64,000 nucleotides of DNA, taken from Gammaproteobacteria bacterium. GTDB taxonomy: Bacteria; Pseudomonadota; Gammaproteobacteria; UBA6429; Thiohalophilaceae. The stretch is from NCBI GenBank assembly GCA_016194635.1, contig JACQBC010000021.1, positions 119,002 to 183,001 of the forward strand, written 5' to 3'. Positions 9,508-18,284 of this stretch are shown here, piece by piece. The notes under the pieces are model-generated. The model saw only the letters and a list, made by a program, of their open reading frames with translations, had not been told where the DNA came from and did not search any database. The position numbers and the translations under genes are program-made. The number at the start of each line of letters is the position of its first letter. Position 1 is the first letter of the stretch.

Positions 9508-9642
9508 TTACTAATGAGTCACATGGAAAGGACCCCCCCAACCAAGACCATCAGCGGCAGGGATGCTGCTGTCGAGCCTAGATGGATGTATTGACGGCGT
9601 GTCTTGGTTGGGGGGGATCCTTTCCACGTGACTCAGTAATAG
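9508..9642 (+). repeat. structured intergenic repeat, copy 3
   Basis: Most symmetric copy. The left end ATGAGTCACATGGAAAGGA mirrors the right end TCCTTTCCACGTGACTCAG. Arms are CCAACCAAGAC and GTCTTGGTTGG, whereas the other copies have CCACCAAGAC and GTCTTGGTGG, so both sides changed together. It lies between the barrel gene and the NIPSNAP gene. Confidence 0.88.
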
Positions 9643-9660
9643 GTCTTTAAGGAGAATGCA

Positions 9661-9966
9661 TTGATTACTTGTTATCTTCGCTATGTGGTCGATCCTTTCA
9701 AACTCAAGGAGTTTGAACGCTACGGAAAAATGTGGATTCCGCTGGTTGAGAAGTTCGGCGGCCAACATCACGGCTATTTCATGCCACACGAAGGCGCGAA
9801 TAATATTGCGCTTGCCCTATTTTCGTTCCCTTCGCTGTCGGCCTATGAAGCCTATCGCTTAAAATCAGCCGGCGATCCAGAATGTCAAGCCGCCATGCGC
9901 TACTACGAGGAAACAAAGTGTTTCATAAGTTATGAGCGTTGGTTCATGCGGCCTGTCTTCGAGTAG
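9661..9966 (+). CDS. NIPSNAP family protein
   Basis: 101 residues with a TTG start preceded by AAGGAG. It is a single dimeric alpha/beta-barrel domain with the conserved stretches YVVDPFKLKEFERYGKMW, EGANNIALALFSFPSL and YEETKCFISYERWFMRP. NIPSNAP proteins are small soluble ferredoxin-like folds. Their biochemical role in bacteria is unclear. No operon partner is evident. Confidence 0.85.
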   Translation: MITCYLRYVVDPFKLKEFERYGKMWIPLVEKFGGQHHGYFMPHEGANNIALALFSFPSLSAYEAYRLKSAGDPECQAAMRYYEETKCFISYERWFMRPVFE

Positions 9967-10172
9967 CCAGATTAAGAAACCTTATGACAGCGGGATCAAA
10001 ACAATCTCGCGTTATAACCATTCGCCATCCCGGCTGAACTTGATTGTTATATAACCGTGAGAAAGATACATGAAGATTGTCAACGTGAATGAAAAATCAT
10101 AACCGGCATCGGTGTTTGCACCACGAGCACCAATGAGGCCACCCCCCCAGACGGCAAAAAAAGGAAACCACC

Positions 10173-12263
10173 ATGCACTTCATATCGAAAGCAAAAATAT
10201 TTATCGCGGCAACGGCCGGGATAAGCTTGGTCTTATGCTACTCGGTGTTCGCCGCAACCAAACAAAATACGCTGCCCACCCAACGGGTTGTGTTGTTCAG
10301 CAGCGGCGTTGGCTATTTTGAACATGCCGGCACGGTGAATGGCGATGCCCGCATGGAGCTACGGTTTAAAACCGAACAGATCAATGACATTCTAAAATCA
10401 CTGCTATTGGAAGACCTGGACGGTGGCAAGGCCGGGGTGGTGGTTTATCCCTCGCAAGATCCGACCGCAAAAACCCTGCGTAGTTTTCAGGTGGACATTT
10501 CGGAGAATCCCTCGCTGGCGGCGCTGTTAAATCAAATCCGCGGTGTAAACATTAAGGCGACGCTGCGCGGCGAAACAATTCACGGCTCCATCCTGGGTGT
10601 TGAGGCCAAACCAAAAATGCTGGGAGACAAGGACAGGGTCGTCGAGGTATGGGTGTTAAATATTCTAACCGCCGCCACGATTCGCGCGGTTGGATTGGAT
10701 GAAGTACAGCAATTGGAAATCGAAGATCCCCAACTCCAAGAAGAATTGCGCAAGGCCCTGGCCACGGTCGCCCTGGAGCGAGACAAGGGTAAAAAGCCCG
10801 TGACCTTGCACTTTGCCGGTGAAGGAGAACGGCGGGTTCGTTTCGGTTACGTGGTTGAAACCCCGGTGTGGAAAACCAGCTATCGCCTCATTTTATCCGC
10901 GGCTACAGGGAACAAGGCGCATCTGCAGGGCTGGGCGACTGTGGAGAATCAAACCGAGAACGATTGGGATCATGTTGACCTGTCGCTTATCAGCGGCCGG
11001 CCGATTTCGTTTATCTATAACCTGTACCAGCCGCTGTACATCCCACGTCCGTTGCTGCAGCCGGAGCTTTACACCAGCCTGCACCCTCAAACGTATGAGG
11101 CGGGTATGGAGGCCAAAGAGGAGCAGGCCGAGCCCTTCGCCGCCGCGGACGAGGAAGGTCTTGCTGAGAAAAAATTGGCCCCTAGACGGCTCAACAGTCC
11201 GCCGGTGGTCGCACCCGCCCCCGAGATGAATAGCTTCAGCGCAAAATCAGTTGCGCGCAAACCGCTAGAACCGATCCACAGTGTTGCTTCGATTGCGGAT
11301 GCGGGCAAAATCGGTGAACTTTTCCAATATACGGTCGGCAATGTATCGCTGCCGCGGCGGCAGTCTGCCATGATCCCGATCATTGCCAGCGATATTCAGG
11401 CCGAGCGCGTTAGTATCTACAATCAGAGCGTGCTGGCAAAATACCCTTTAAACGGCGTGCGTATTGTCAATAGCAGCGGTAATCATTTGTTGCAAGGCCC
11501 ACTGACGATTTTTGACGCCAATACCTATGCCGGCGATGCCAGCATCGACGATATCCCACCTGGACAGGAGCGGCTGTTGAGTTACGCGATCGATATGCAG
11601 GTCCACGTCGATGCAACCAAGACCACGCAAGACGATACCCTCCAGACAGGAAAAATCGTCAAAGGGATTTTGCACCTAACCATGAAAAATCTTTTCACGC
11701 AGGAATATAGCATTGATAATAAAAGCGGCCAGGAGAAAACGATTATTATCGAGCATCCGTTTCGCACCGGTTGGAAACTTACCGACAGCCCCAAACCCCT
11801 GCAGACCACGGAACGGTTATACCGGTTTAAAGACACCCTCGGTCCGGGTAAAACCGCGCTATTGCGCATCAATGAAGAAATAACCCAGTCCGATACTTTA
11901 GTGCTATTACCGGCGGATTTCGGCCAGCTTGAATTCTACAGCCGCTCGGGAAAGATCCCCCCCAAGGTAAAAGATGCTTTGCTCAAGGCGATGACCTATA
12001 AAAAACACATGCTGGATACCGAACGCAAAATCACCGATAAACAACGCGAGGTAACCGCGATTACCCAGGGACAACAACGGTTACGTGAAAACATGAAAAC
12101 CGTTACTCAATCAAGCCAGTATTATTCACGCCTACTGATAAAACTCAATGAACAGGAAACCAAGATCGAAAAGTTACAGTTGCAAGCCGATCAACTCAAA
12201 GAAGAGCATGAAAAGCAGCGAACGGATTTAGAAGCCTATTTATCGAGTACTACGGTTGAATAA
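10173..12263 (+). CDS. DUF4139 domain protein, exported
   Basis: 696 residues. The first 28 form a signal peptide (cleavage near VFA-AT). The mature part starts with RVVLFSSGVGYFEHAG, a hallmark of the DUF4139 family. The middle contains KTSYRLIL and RPISFIYNLYQP, then a proline- and alanine-rich linker around residues 310-355. The last 90 residues are a coiled coil (LDTERKITDKQREVTAI). Probably periplasmic; the function is unknown. AAAGGAAACC precedes the ATG. The downstream methyltransferase begins 6 bases after its stop, so the two are likely co-transcribed. Confidence 0.75.
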   Translation: MHFISKAKIFIAATAGISLVLCYSVFAATKQNTLPTQRVVLFSSGVGYFEHAGTVNGDARMELRFKTEQINDILKSLLLEDLDGGKAGVVVYPSQDPTAKTLRSFQVDISENPSLAALLNQIRGVNIKATLRGETIHGSILGVEAKPKMLGDKDRVVEVWVLNILTAATIRAVGLDEVQQLEIEDPQLQEELRKALATVALERDKGKKPVTLHFAGEGERRVRFGYVVETPVWKTSYRLILSAATGNKAHLQGWATVENQTENDWDHVDLSLISGRPISFIYNLYQPLYIPRPLLQPELYTSLHPQTYEAGMEAKEEQAEPFAAADEEGLAEKKLAPRRLNSPPVVAPAPEMNSFSAKSVARKPLEPIHSVASIADAGKIGELFQYTVGNVSLPRRQSAMIPIIASDIQAERVSIYNQSVLAKYPLNGVRIVNSSGNHLLQGPLTIFDANTYAGDASIDDIPPGQERLLSYAIDMQVHVDATKTTQDDTLQTGKIVKGILHLTMKNLFTQEYSIDNKSGQEKTIIIEHPFRTGWKLTDSPKPLQTTERLYRFKDTLGPGKTALLRINEEITQSDTLVLLPADFGQLEFYSRSGKIPPKVKDALLKAMTYKKHMLDTERKITDKQREVTAITQGQQRLRENMKTVTQSSQYYSRLLIKLNEQETKIEKLQLQADQLKEEHEKQRTDLEAYLSSTTVE

Positions 12264-12268
12264 GCCCT

Positions 12269-13006
12269 GTGGATCACTTCTCCCCGGTCGCAGCGGATTA
12301 CGCCCAGTTTCGTCCACACTATCCCCCTGACCTGTTTAGCTGGTTAGCCGAAATCGCACCCGCGCGGAACCTGGCCTGGGACTGTGCTACAGGCAGCGGG
12401 CAAGCCGCGGTGGATCTGGCCGCACATTTCCAACAGGTCATCGCCACCGATAGCAGCACCGCGCAACTCGACGCCGCCCCCTTACACGCCAATATTATTT
12501 ATCGCCGCGCTCCCGCCGAGGCCTCTGGTTTGACCGCGCACAGCGTGGATCTCATTAGTGTCGCGCAGGCCCTGCACTGGTTTGATCTGGATCGATTTTA
12601 TGCCGAGGTGAAGCGTGTATTAACCGTCGGGGGAATTCTGGCGGTGTGGACCTACCGTATGCTCAGTAGCGGCGACACTGCGATCGATGACTGTATCGCG
12701 CATTTTTATCAGCACACCGTCGGGCCCTACTGGCCGCCGGAGCGGGTGCACGTGGAAAACGGCTATCGCCGCTTGCCGTTTCCATTTAACGAACTCACGC
12801 CACCGGATTTTCATATGCAGACACAATGGACTCTGGCGCAGGTGTTGGGTTATTTACGCAGCTGGTCCGCCAGCCACCGTTATCAACAACACACGGGCTT
12901 GGATCCGGTTGCCGCGCTTCGCGCAAGATTAGACCCGTTGTGGGGCGATCCAAACCAATCGCGCAGTATCCGTTGGCCCTTGGCGCTGCGCGTGGGCCGC
13001 CCTTAA
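12269..13006 (+). CDS. class I SAM-dependent methyltransferase
   Basis: 245 residues, GTG start. Motif I is WDCATGSGQAAVDLA, motif II IATDSS, and a VDLISVAQALHWFDLDRFYAEVKRVL post-motif is typical of the Methyltransf_11 family. Methyl acceptor unknown. Its start lies 6 bases after the DUF4139 stop, indicating co-transcription. The last 30 residues are proline- and arginine-rich. Confidence 0.82.
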   Translation: MDHFSPVAADYAQFRPHYPPDLFSWLAEIAPARNLAWDCATGSGQAAVDLAAHFQQVIATDSSTAQLDAAPLHANIIYRRAPAEASGLTAHSVDLISVAQALHWFDLDRFYAEVKRVLTVGGILAVWTYRMLSSGDTAIDDCIAHFYQHTVGPYWPPERVHVENGYRRLPFPFNELTPPDFHMQTQWTLAQVLGYLRSWSASHRYQQHTGLDPVAALRARLDPLWGDPNQSRSIRWPLALRVGRP

Positions 13007-13044
13007 TCATTGACCCACTTCTTTGCGTCAAATTATCAAACATA

Positions 13045-13178
13045 TACTAATGAGGCGTATGGACAGGATACTCCCCCACCAAGACCGTCCGCCGCAGGGA
13101 TGCTGCTGACGAGTCTACAGGGAGGTATTGACGGCGTGTCTTGGTGGGGGAGTATCCTTTCCATGTGACTCAGTAATA
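13045..13178 (+). repeat. structured intergenic repeat, copy 4
   Basis: Arms GATACTCCCCCACCAAGAC and GTCTTGGTGGGGGAGTATC form a perfect pair. The T-A pair here replaces a C-G pair seen in copy 2, a compensatory change. It lies 39 bases after the methyltransferase stop. Confidence 0.9.
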
Positions 13179-13261
13179 ACAAACCGTTTATAACCATTTA
13201 TTGGCGTGTTCAAGGAGGTCAAGGAGTTTATTTCCAAGCGCCGGGGACAATATGTGTTTAG

Positions 13262-13588
13262 TTAAAAAACCGCGTAATAACCCGTCGTTCCTCCCAATGT
13301 CAGCGAACAACAAAAAACGCAGGTATCGGTTTTATAAAACGGTGTATTTCGCTTAACAATATTATTCGCGGCTTTTACGATTAAATTAAGCGTTAAAGAG
13401 GATATACCGGGTTTAAGTTCTTCTGCCTTATGATATCGAAGCCAATGATCCGTCCCGGCGTTCGTGATCAGATGGGCTAATTTAAAATCCTGCTCGGCAA
13501 TTCCAATACACCTATTCATAATTTTGCAACCGTTCTTTGCGCGCAACAGGATTTCGACGTATTCAGGTTTTGATATTGAAATATTCAT
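13262..13588 (-). CDS. hypothetical protein, 108 aa
   Basis: An open frame of 108 residues with no recognised family. It has five cysteines, including CVFCC near the C-terminus. I see no convincing ribosome site before the ATG, and the frame could be fortuitous. It is kept because it is the only long frame in its gap and is AT-rich like nearby intergenic DNA. Low certainty. Confidence 0.3.
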   Translation of the reverse strand: MNISISKPEYVEILLRAKNGCKIMNRCIGIAEQDFKLAHLITNAGTDHWLRYHKAEELKPGISSLTLNLIVKAANNIVKRNTPFYKTDTCVFCCSLTLGGTTGYYAVF

Positions 13589-13908
13589 ATTTAATATTAG
13601 GAAAACTGTCGCCGTGGAGGCATTGTTTTAACTATAGTATAAAAAATCCGTTCGGGTGGTTATATATAAGCTAATTGCGCTCCGTGACAGATCTGCTTAT
13701 CAGCCATACAATTATGCAACTGATTGCAGAAACATGCCGTGAGAATACCCCCCAAGCGGGAAACCACCGATCAAGCGGTTAATTGCCGCCCAAAGAACTT
13801 TCTCCACGCAACAACGCTGCTCCCGTCTCCACTCAAGTGGACAGCCGGAAATTACTGACCGAAGGATTGGAGTGAGCGCGTAAACACCCCGAGGATGAGA
13901 CCCAGACA
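13589..13908. other. no gene seen
   Basis: About 320 bases without a supported gene, repeat or terminator. AT-rich at the left and GC-richer at the right. Confidence 0.5.
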
Positions 13909-14139
13909 TTGCGCGATGAAAATTTCCATATTCCGAAAAATGATCCGCGTTTTGAGCGCGATAAAAATCTACAAACGCAGGAATATAATCTTGTCGAAAG
14001 TTACCGTATCACCGAGGGAAGATTTATGATTAAACTCAAGTCGCCCGCGGGTAAAATACTTTGTTTTGACGTGCCTGAAAAAGACATGCTGAACGACTTC
14101 GATAACAAGAACTGGCGTTATGTGCCTAGCTGTCATTAG
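13909..14139 (+). CDS. hypothetical protein, 76 aa
   Basis: Soluble, charged 76-residue frame with a TTG start and GAGGATGAG upstream. The middle (YRITEGRFMIKLKSPAGKILCFDV) looks like a small beta-rich domain, and the end is NWRYVPSCH. No family recognised. A terminator-like hairpin lies 55 bases beyond its stop, consistent with a transcribed gene. The start is uncertain because no ATG is in frame. Confidence 0.5.
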   Translation: MRDENFHIPKNDPRFERDKNLQTQEYNLVESYRITEGRFMIKLKSPAGKILCFDVPEKDMLNDFDNKNWRYVPSCH

Positions 14140-14193
14140 CCGAATCACGTATTACAACCCCAAGACCAGTGACCCCGTGGTTATATTGCGGTG

Positions 14194-14221
14194 AACCCTC
14201 CGCATCCAATGAGGGGGTTTT
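14194..14221 (+). terminator. rho-independent terminator
   Basis: CCCTC pairs with GAGGG around a 10-base loop and is followed by TTTT. It is placed downstream of the 76-residue gene. Confidence 0.6.
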
Positions 14222-14721
14222 CAGATAACAGGTCTATCCTTTTGCGCGCAAATAACGTATAAAACAAGCCTATCCCTATTACCTGGGTAAAGGTTAACGA
14301 TACGAATAGTGTTAAAGTCAACCAAAGGGACTTTATGAACAGTGGCTTAAATCAAATAATAAGTGGCACCGTGATCTTTTATGTTCAGTCGTTGACTTAT
14401 TGATTATTATCGGTCTACATTGCATCTTGGAAAAATTCGGACATAACGGGAAATCCGTATAACCACTAGGTTCGATAACAGCGGTAAGGGCATAAACTAT
14501 GAAAACGCGTCCAGCTTCGGTAACTGTCATGGAAGGAGGTCTCTTTGCGATAAGCGAAATTTCCCCACTAACAATCACCTTGATGATTAATAATCCACGG
14601 GTAGATGAATTTTAACAATAGTTAAAGGCGTGGTCGGTGAGTGCCATACGCGCCGTATAGAATAATTAACGGGTCTGCCGTGCTCCCACACAAGCACAGC
14701 CAAAAGTAAAAGGGGTGGAAT
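14222..14721. other. long intergenic region before SPFH gene
   Basis: About 500 bases with no supported gene. The only small frame worth noting is ATG 14499 to TAA 14615 (38 residues, MKTRPASVTVMEGG at its start), without convincing support. The SPFH ribosome site AAGGGGTGG lies at its right end. Confidence 0.45.
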
Positions 14722-15615
14722 ATGAATCTTTCTGAAATGCGAATCCTGAATATGCCGTTACGTCGTATCGGTGTCGGCATCGTCATATTAATAGCTATTG
14801 TCAGCTTATGGCCATTTTATTCGGTACCCACCGGAAGCCGAGGTGTGGTTACCCAGTTCGGCAAGATTGTGGGTATTGAAGGAGAAGGATTGGCGGTATT
14901 ACCGCCGTGGCGCAAGCTCTCCAATTTCAGCATCCGCGCCGAAAAGGCCGACATTGAAAATGCCGAGGGCAGCACCAGCGATACACAACCGGTGAAGGTG
15001 AGCATGACGGTGCGCTACAGCATTACCCCGGACCGGGTGGCCGAGGTGTTTGAAAAATACTCGCACGACGGTAATCTGTCCTCCTATGTTCAAACCGCAA
15101 CCCAGGAAATCTTCAAGGCGGTAACCGCCAAATACACCGCCCCGGATTTAATCGCTCAACGCGCCAAGGTATCCAGCGATATCAACGCCGCATTGCGCGA
15201 GAAACTGACACTGTACGGCGCTCAAGTGATTAACATCGACATGCGCAATTTCGCCTTCTCGGATTCCTATATGCATGCCATTAATGACAAGGTAACCCAA
15301 GAACAACTGCGCCTCGCCGCCGAGAACAAACTCAAAACCGTAGAGGCTGAGCAAAAACAAAAAGTCGCCATTGCCGAGGCCGAAGCCAATGCCCGCAAGG
15401 CGGAAGCCGACGGTGAGGCCTACGCGAATTTGACCATTGCCAAGGCCCAGGCCGAGGCGCTGCGGGTGCAAAATGCGGCGCTGGCGCAAAACAAGGAGGT
15501 ACTTGAATTACGCCGCATCGAGGTTGAGAAGATCAAGGCCGAGAAATGGAACGGTGCCTTGCCCACGGCGATCTATGCCGGTGCGCCTATCCCGTTCCTG
15601 AATGTAGGTAAATGA
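14722..15615 (+). CDS. SPFH/prohibitin-family membrane protein
   Basis: 297 residues. One N-terminal membrane segment (residues 16-35) is followed by an SPFH/Band 7 domain (VPTGSRGVVTQFGKIVG, IRAEKADIENAEGS) and a long alanine- and glutamate-rich coiled coil (EAEANARKAEADGEAYANLT). Bacterial prohibitin-like proteins form large ring assemblies at the inner membrane and help control membrane proteases. Lies alone after a 500-base gap, with the AraC gene 63 bases downstream. Confidence 0.85.
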   Translation: MNLSEMRILNMPLRRIGVGIVILIAIVSLWPFYSVPTGSRGVVTQFGKIVGIEGEGLAVLPPWRKLSNFSIRAEKADIENAEGSTSDTQPVKVSMTVRYSITPDRVAEVFEKYSHDGNLSSYVQTATQEIFKAVTAKYTAPDLIAQRAKVSSDINAALREKLTLYGAQVINIDMRNFAFSDSYMHAINDKVTQEQLRLAAENKLKTVEAEQKQKVAIAEAEANARKAEADGEAYANLTIAKAQAEALRVQNAALAQNKEVLELRRIEVEKIKAEKWNGALPTAIYAGAPIPFLNVGK

Positions 15616-15678
15616 TTGAGCCCCCATCAATCGATTATTGTATAAAATTACCTAACACGCTGACGGTTAGCATAACCG

Positions 15679-16569
15679 ATGAATGATCTACTGGCATTAA
15701 TCGATTCGCTGCGCAACGGGACGGATATTCCTAACGGCAAGTCCCGTTTACAGCATCTTGCGATCATCTCTTGTGAGCACCAGGTGCATATCAAACACGT
15801 GCCGTTCCACCAGCCGTGTTTCATCCTGGTGCTTTCAGGGCGCAAGGTGATTTTTGATTTACCCAACCCGATCGTAGCTGAGGCGGGCTGCGCGCTTACT
15901 GTACCGGCCCCGGCAAGTTATGACCTGCGCAACGAACCGGCCGCCGCTCGACGGCGTTACCAGGCCTTGATTATTCCCTTCACCCACCAGCACCTCGAAC
16001 GGTTGCGCGGCACACATGCCATCGACCATAACCCACAACACGATCATATTGGAATTCTAAAATTCAATCACGACAAAACCCTGATCGCGGCGGTCACGCA
16101 TTACTTGCAATGCCCGCTCGAGTCGCGTCTTTTAGATCACCGCCTGATGGAAATCTTGCTGGTGCTGGCCGAACGTGACCCGCGCGTGCTGTCGTACGTG
16201 CTCAACCAGGAAAGCTGGAGCCAAAAAGTACGGGTTATTCTTTCCACCGATCTCGCCCACCATTGGGAACTCTCCGACGTCTGCCGGCGCTTAGCCACCA
16301 GCCAAAGCACCTTACGCCGTCAGTTGCAACGTGAAGCTACCGGCTTTCGCGATCTCTTGTACGATTTGCGCTTAAGCACCGCCTTGGTCCACCTGTTACA
16401 AACCACCACCCCCGTCTACCAAGTGGCCTATGACTGCGGCTACCAATCGGTATCGCGTTTTAGCAGTAACTTTCGTAAACGCTTCGGTCTGGCGCCGACG
16501 GAATTTCGTGCTGCCCTGGATGGCAGGGAACAGTCCTTGGCGGTTAGCGGACAACCCGAAACGTCTTAA
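15679..16569 (+). CDS. AraC-family transcriptional regulator
   Basis: 296 residues. The N-terminal half is an AraC effector-binding cupin (VLSGRKVIFDLPNP). Residues 190-285 hold two helix-turn-helix motifs (WELSDVCRRLATSQSTLRRQL and VYQVAYDCGYQSVSRFSSNF). The domain layout suits a local activator. The next gene downstream, a Raf-kinase-inhibitor-like protein, is 68 bases away in the same direction and is a possible target. Confidence 0.88.
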   Translation: MNDLLALIDSLRNGTDIPNGKSRLQHLAIISCEHQVHIKHVPFHQPCFILVLSGRKVIFDLPNPIVAEAGCALTVPAPASYDLRNEPAAARRRYQALIIPFTHQHLERLRGTHAIDHNPQHDHIGILKFNHDKTLIAAVTHYLQCPLESRLLDHRLMEILLVLAERDPRVLSYVLNQESWSQKVRVILSTDLAHHWELSDVCRRLATSQSTLRRQLQREATGFRDLLYDLRLSTALVHLLQTTTPVYQVAYDCGYQSVSRFSSNFRKRFGLAPTEFRAALDGREQSLAVSGQPETS

Positions 16570-16637
16570 TCCGGCAAGATAGCCCCACGTTCGTCTGACC
16601 CACGAGCGCCGTGTATAACCCTTTAGCGGAGATTACG

Positions 16638-17189
16638 ATGCAAACCACCCAACTACTCGTGTTATCAAGTGTTCTACTGGCAAACCTCGCCAGGGCGGAC
16701 GGTTTTACCCTCCGCAGCGCACAGCTGCAGGAAGGTAAACCGATCGCTGCGGAACAGGTATTTAATGGATTTGGCTGCCAAGGGGAAAACCTGTCACCTG
16801 CCTTAGCGTGGAAACACGCCCCGGCCGCGACCAAAAGTTTTGCTCTAACGGTATACGATCCCGACGCCCCTACCGGCAGTGGCTGGTGGCACTGGGTGAT
16901 CTTCAATATTCCCGCCACGGTGACCGGCCTGGAAAAAAATGCGGGTGATCCGCAAAGCAAGCTGGCACCGCCCGGTAGCGTGCAAAGCCGGACCGATTTT
17001 GGCAAATCCGGGTACGGGGGGCCCTGCCCACCCGTGGGTGACAAACCGCACCACTATCAATTCACCTTGTATGCCCTCAAAACAGACAAGTTACCCTTGG
17101 ATGAAAACACCCCGGCCGCGATGGTGGGTTACTACTTACACCAGAACTTGCTTAAAAAGACGGTGTTGAACGCAACCTATGCGCGCTAG
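16638..17189 (+). CDS. YbhB/YbcL-type PEBP protein, exported
   Basis: 183 residues from ATG 16638, preceded by GCGGAG. An upstream GTG at 16611 would add nine residues before the signal peptide and is less likely. Signal peptide MQTTQLLVLSSVLLANLARA, then the phosphatidylethanolamine-binding-protein fold with NLSPALAWKHAP, DPDAPTGSGWWHWVIFNIP and YGGPCPPVGDKPHHYQFTLYAL, which form the ligand pocket. Periplasmic; ligand unknown. Confidence 0.88.
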   Translation: MQTTQLLVLSSVLLANLARADGFTLRSAQLQEGKPIAAEQVFNGFGCQGENLSPALAWKHAPAATKSFALTVYDPDAPTGSGWWHWVIFNIPATVTGLEKNAGDPQSKLAPPGSVQSRTDFGKSGYGGPCPPVGDKPHHYQFTLYALKTDKLPLDENTPAAMVGYYLHQNLLKKTVLNATYAR

Positions 17190-17470
17190 TGGGGGGGGTG
17201 TGTTGGTAAGAAGTTGGCCTGCGCAGTGGAAACACTGCGCGCCAGTTTCAAACAACGCGGCTTGCTGTCTCGCAAGCTTCGCGTGTACTTCCTCCACCTG
17301 CGACTTGCAAGGGGTGAGGTGTATCGCGTCGAGGTGGCCAAATAATACACACATTAATTATATGAAGGCAACCCCTAACATTGACGTTTTTACCAAGCTC
17401 CTAAAATTATTTTGTAACCTATTGATTTTAGGAATATTTATGTTTTAAACAGGGGCTAAACCCACCGAGC
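17190..17470. other. intergenic region with several hairpins
   Basis: No clear gene in about 280 bases. GCGCAGTG-GAAA-CACTGCGC at 17221-17240 is a perfect 8-bp stem with a GNRA-type loop, followed by GCTTGC/GCAAGC at 17261-17278. A frame ATG 17362 to TAA 17448 would encode a 28-residue hydrophobic peptide (FCNLLILGIFMF at its end) but lacks other support. Confidence 0.45.
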
Positions 17471-18259
17471 TCACACAAACATGTAGACCCCTAACCCTAT
17501 GAGAAACACCCCGAAGTAGCGTCGCAAACTATCAGCAGGTAAACGGTGTGCCAGGGCCGCTCCCAGGGGCGCAATCACCACCGAACTGAACGTGATCCCC
17601 AGCACAGCGGGCCAGTACACATAACCCGTGGCATACGCCGGTAACCCCTGGGCATTAACACCGGTGGCGACATAACTGAGGGCTCCGGCAATCGCAATGG
17701 GTAAACCACAGGCGCTGGCGGTAGCCACGGCGCGTTGCATCACCACGTTGCACCACAATAAAAACGGAACGGTGAGTGTGCCCCCACCGATACCGATAAT
17801 ACTGGAGGCGGTGCCGATCACCGTGCCAGCGAGACCCATGCCTACCCAGCCCGGTAGGCGGCGGGCCGCTTTGGGTAGCAACCGCAATAGTATTTGTAAG
17901 CCCACCGCCCATTCAAAGAACGCGAACACTTGGCGCAATACGCTGGCAGGCAAGGCATCCGCGATCATCGCCCCCACCGCCGCGCCGATGAAAATGCCCG
18001 GGGTTAGTTGCTTTACCTGCGGCCACAATACCGCGCCGCGCCGATGGTGCGCGCGCACCGAAGCCATCGAGGTCAAAATGATCGTCGCCAGTGACGTACC
18101 AATCGCCAAATGCACCGCCACGGCGGGATTCACGCCGATCCGCGCGAATACAAATACCAAGGCCGGGACGATCACCAGCCCGCCACCGACACCGAACAAA
18201 CCGGCCAACAGACCCACGATCACGCCGATGAAGAAATAAATGAGGGAGATCTCAAGCAT
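17471..18259 (-). CDS. TauE/SafE-family membrane transporter
   Basis: 262 residues with about eight membrane segments and the two half-repeats GLLAGLFGVGGGLVIVPAL and ASSIIGIGGGTLTVPFLLW, typical of the TauE/SafE (DUF81) sulfite/sulfonate exporter family. The transported compound cannot be read from sequence. It precedes the aldehyde dehydrogenase gene on the same strand, with the dehydrogenase upstream and 25 bases between them, so they may form a unit. Confidence 0.85.
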   Translation of the reverse strand: MLEISLIYFFIGVIVGLLAGLFGVGGGLVIVPALVFVFARIGVNPAVAVHLAIGTSLATIILTSMASVRAHHRRGAVLWPQVKQLTPGIFIGAAVGAMIADALPASVLRQVFAFFEWAVGLQILLRLLPKAARRLPGWVGMGLAGTVIGTASSIIGIGGGTLTVPFLLWCNVVMQRAVATASACGLPIAIAGALSYVATGVNAQGLPAYATGYVYWPAVLGITFSSVVIAPLGAALAHRLPADSLRRYFGVFLIGLGVYMFV

Positions 18260-18284
18260 GCGCGTAGTGTAACAACACGCGCGA

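Noticed and set aside
9511..9789. Minus-strand frame over repeat copy 3 and the NIPSNAP start
   Set aside because: Overlaps a clear plus-strand gene and follows the repeat; no ribosome site.
14333..14578. Minus-strand frame of 81 residues in the gap
   Set aside because: No ribosome site, no similarity and low-complexity composition.
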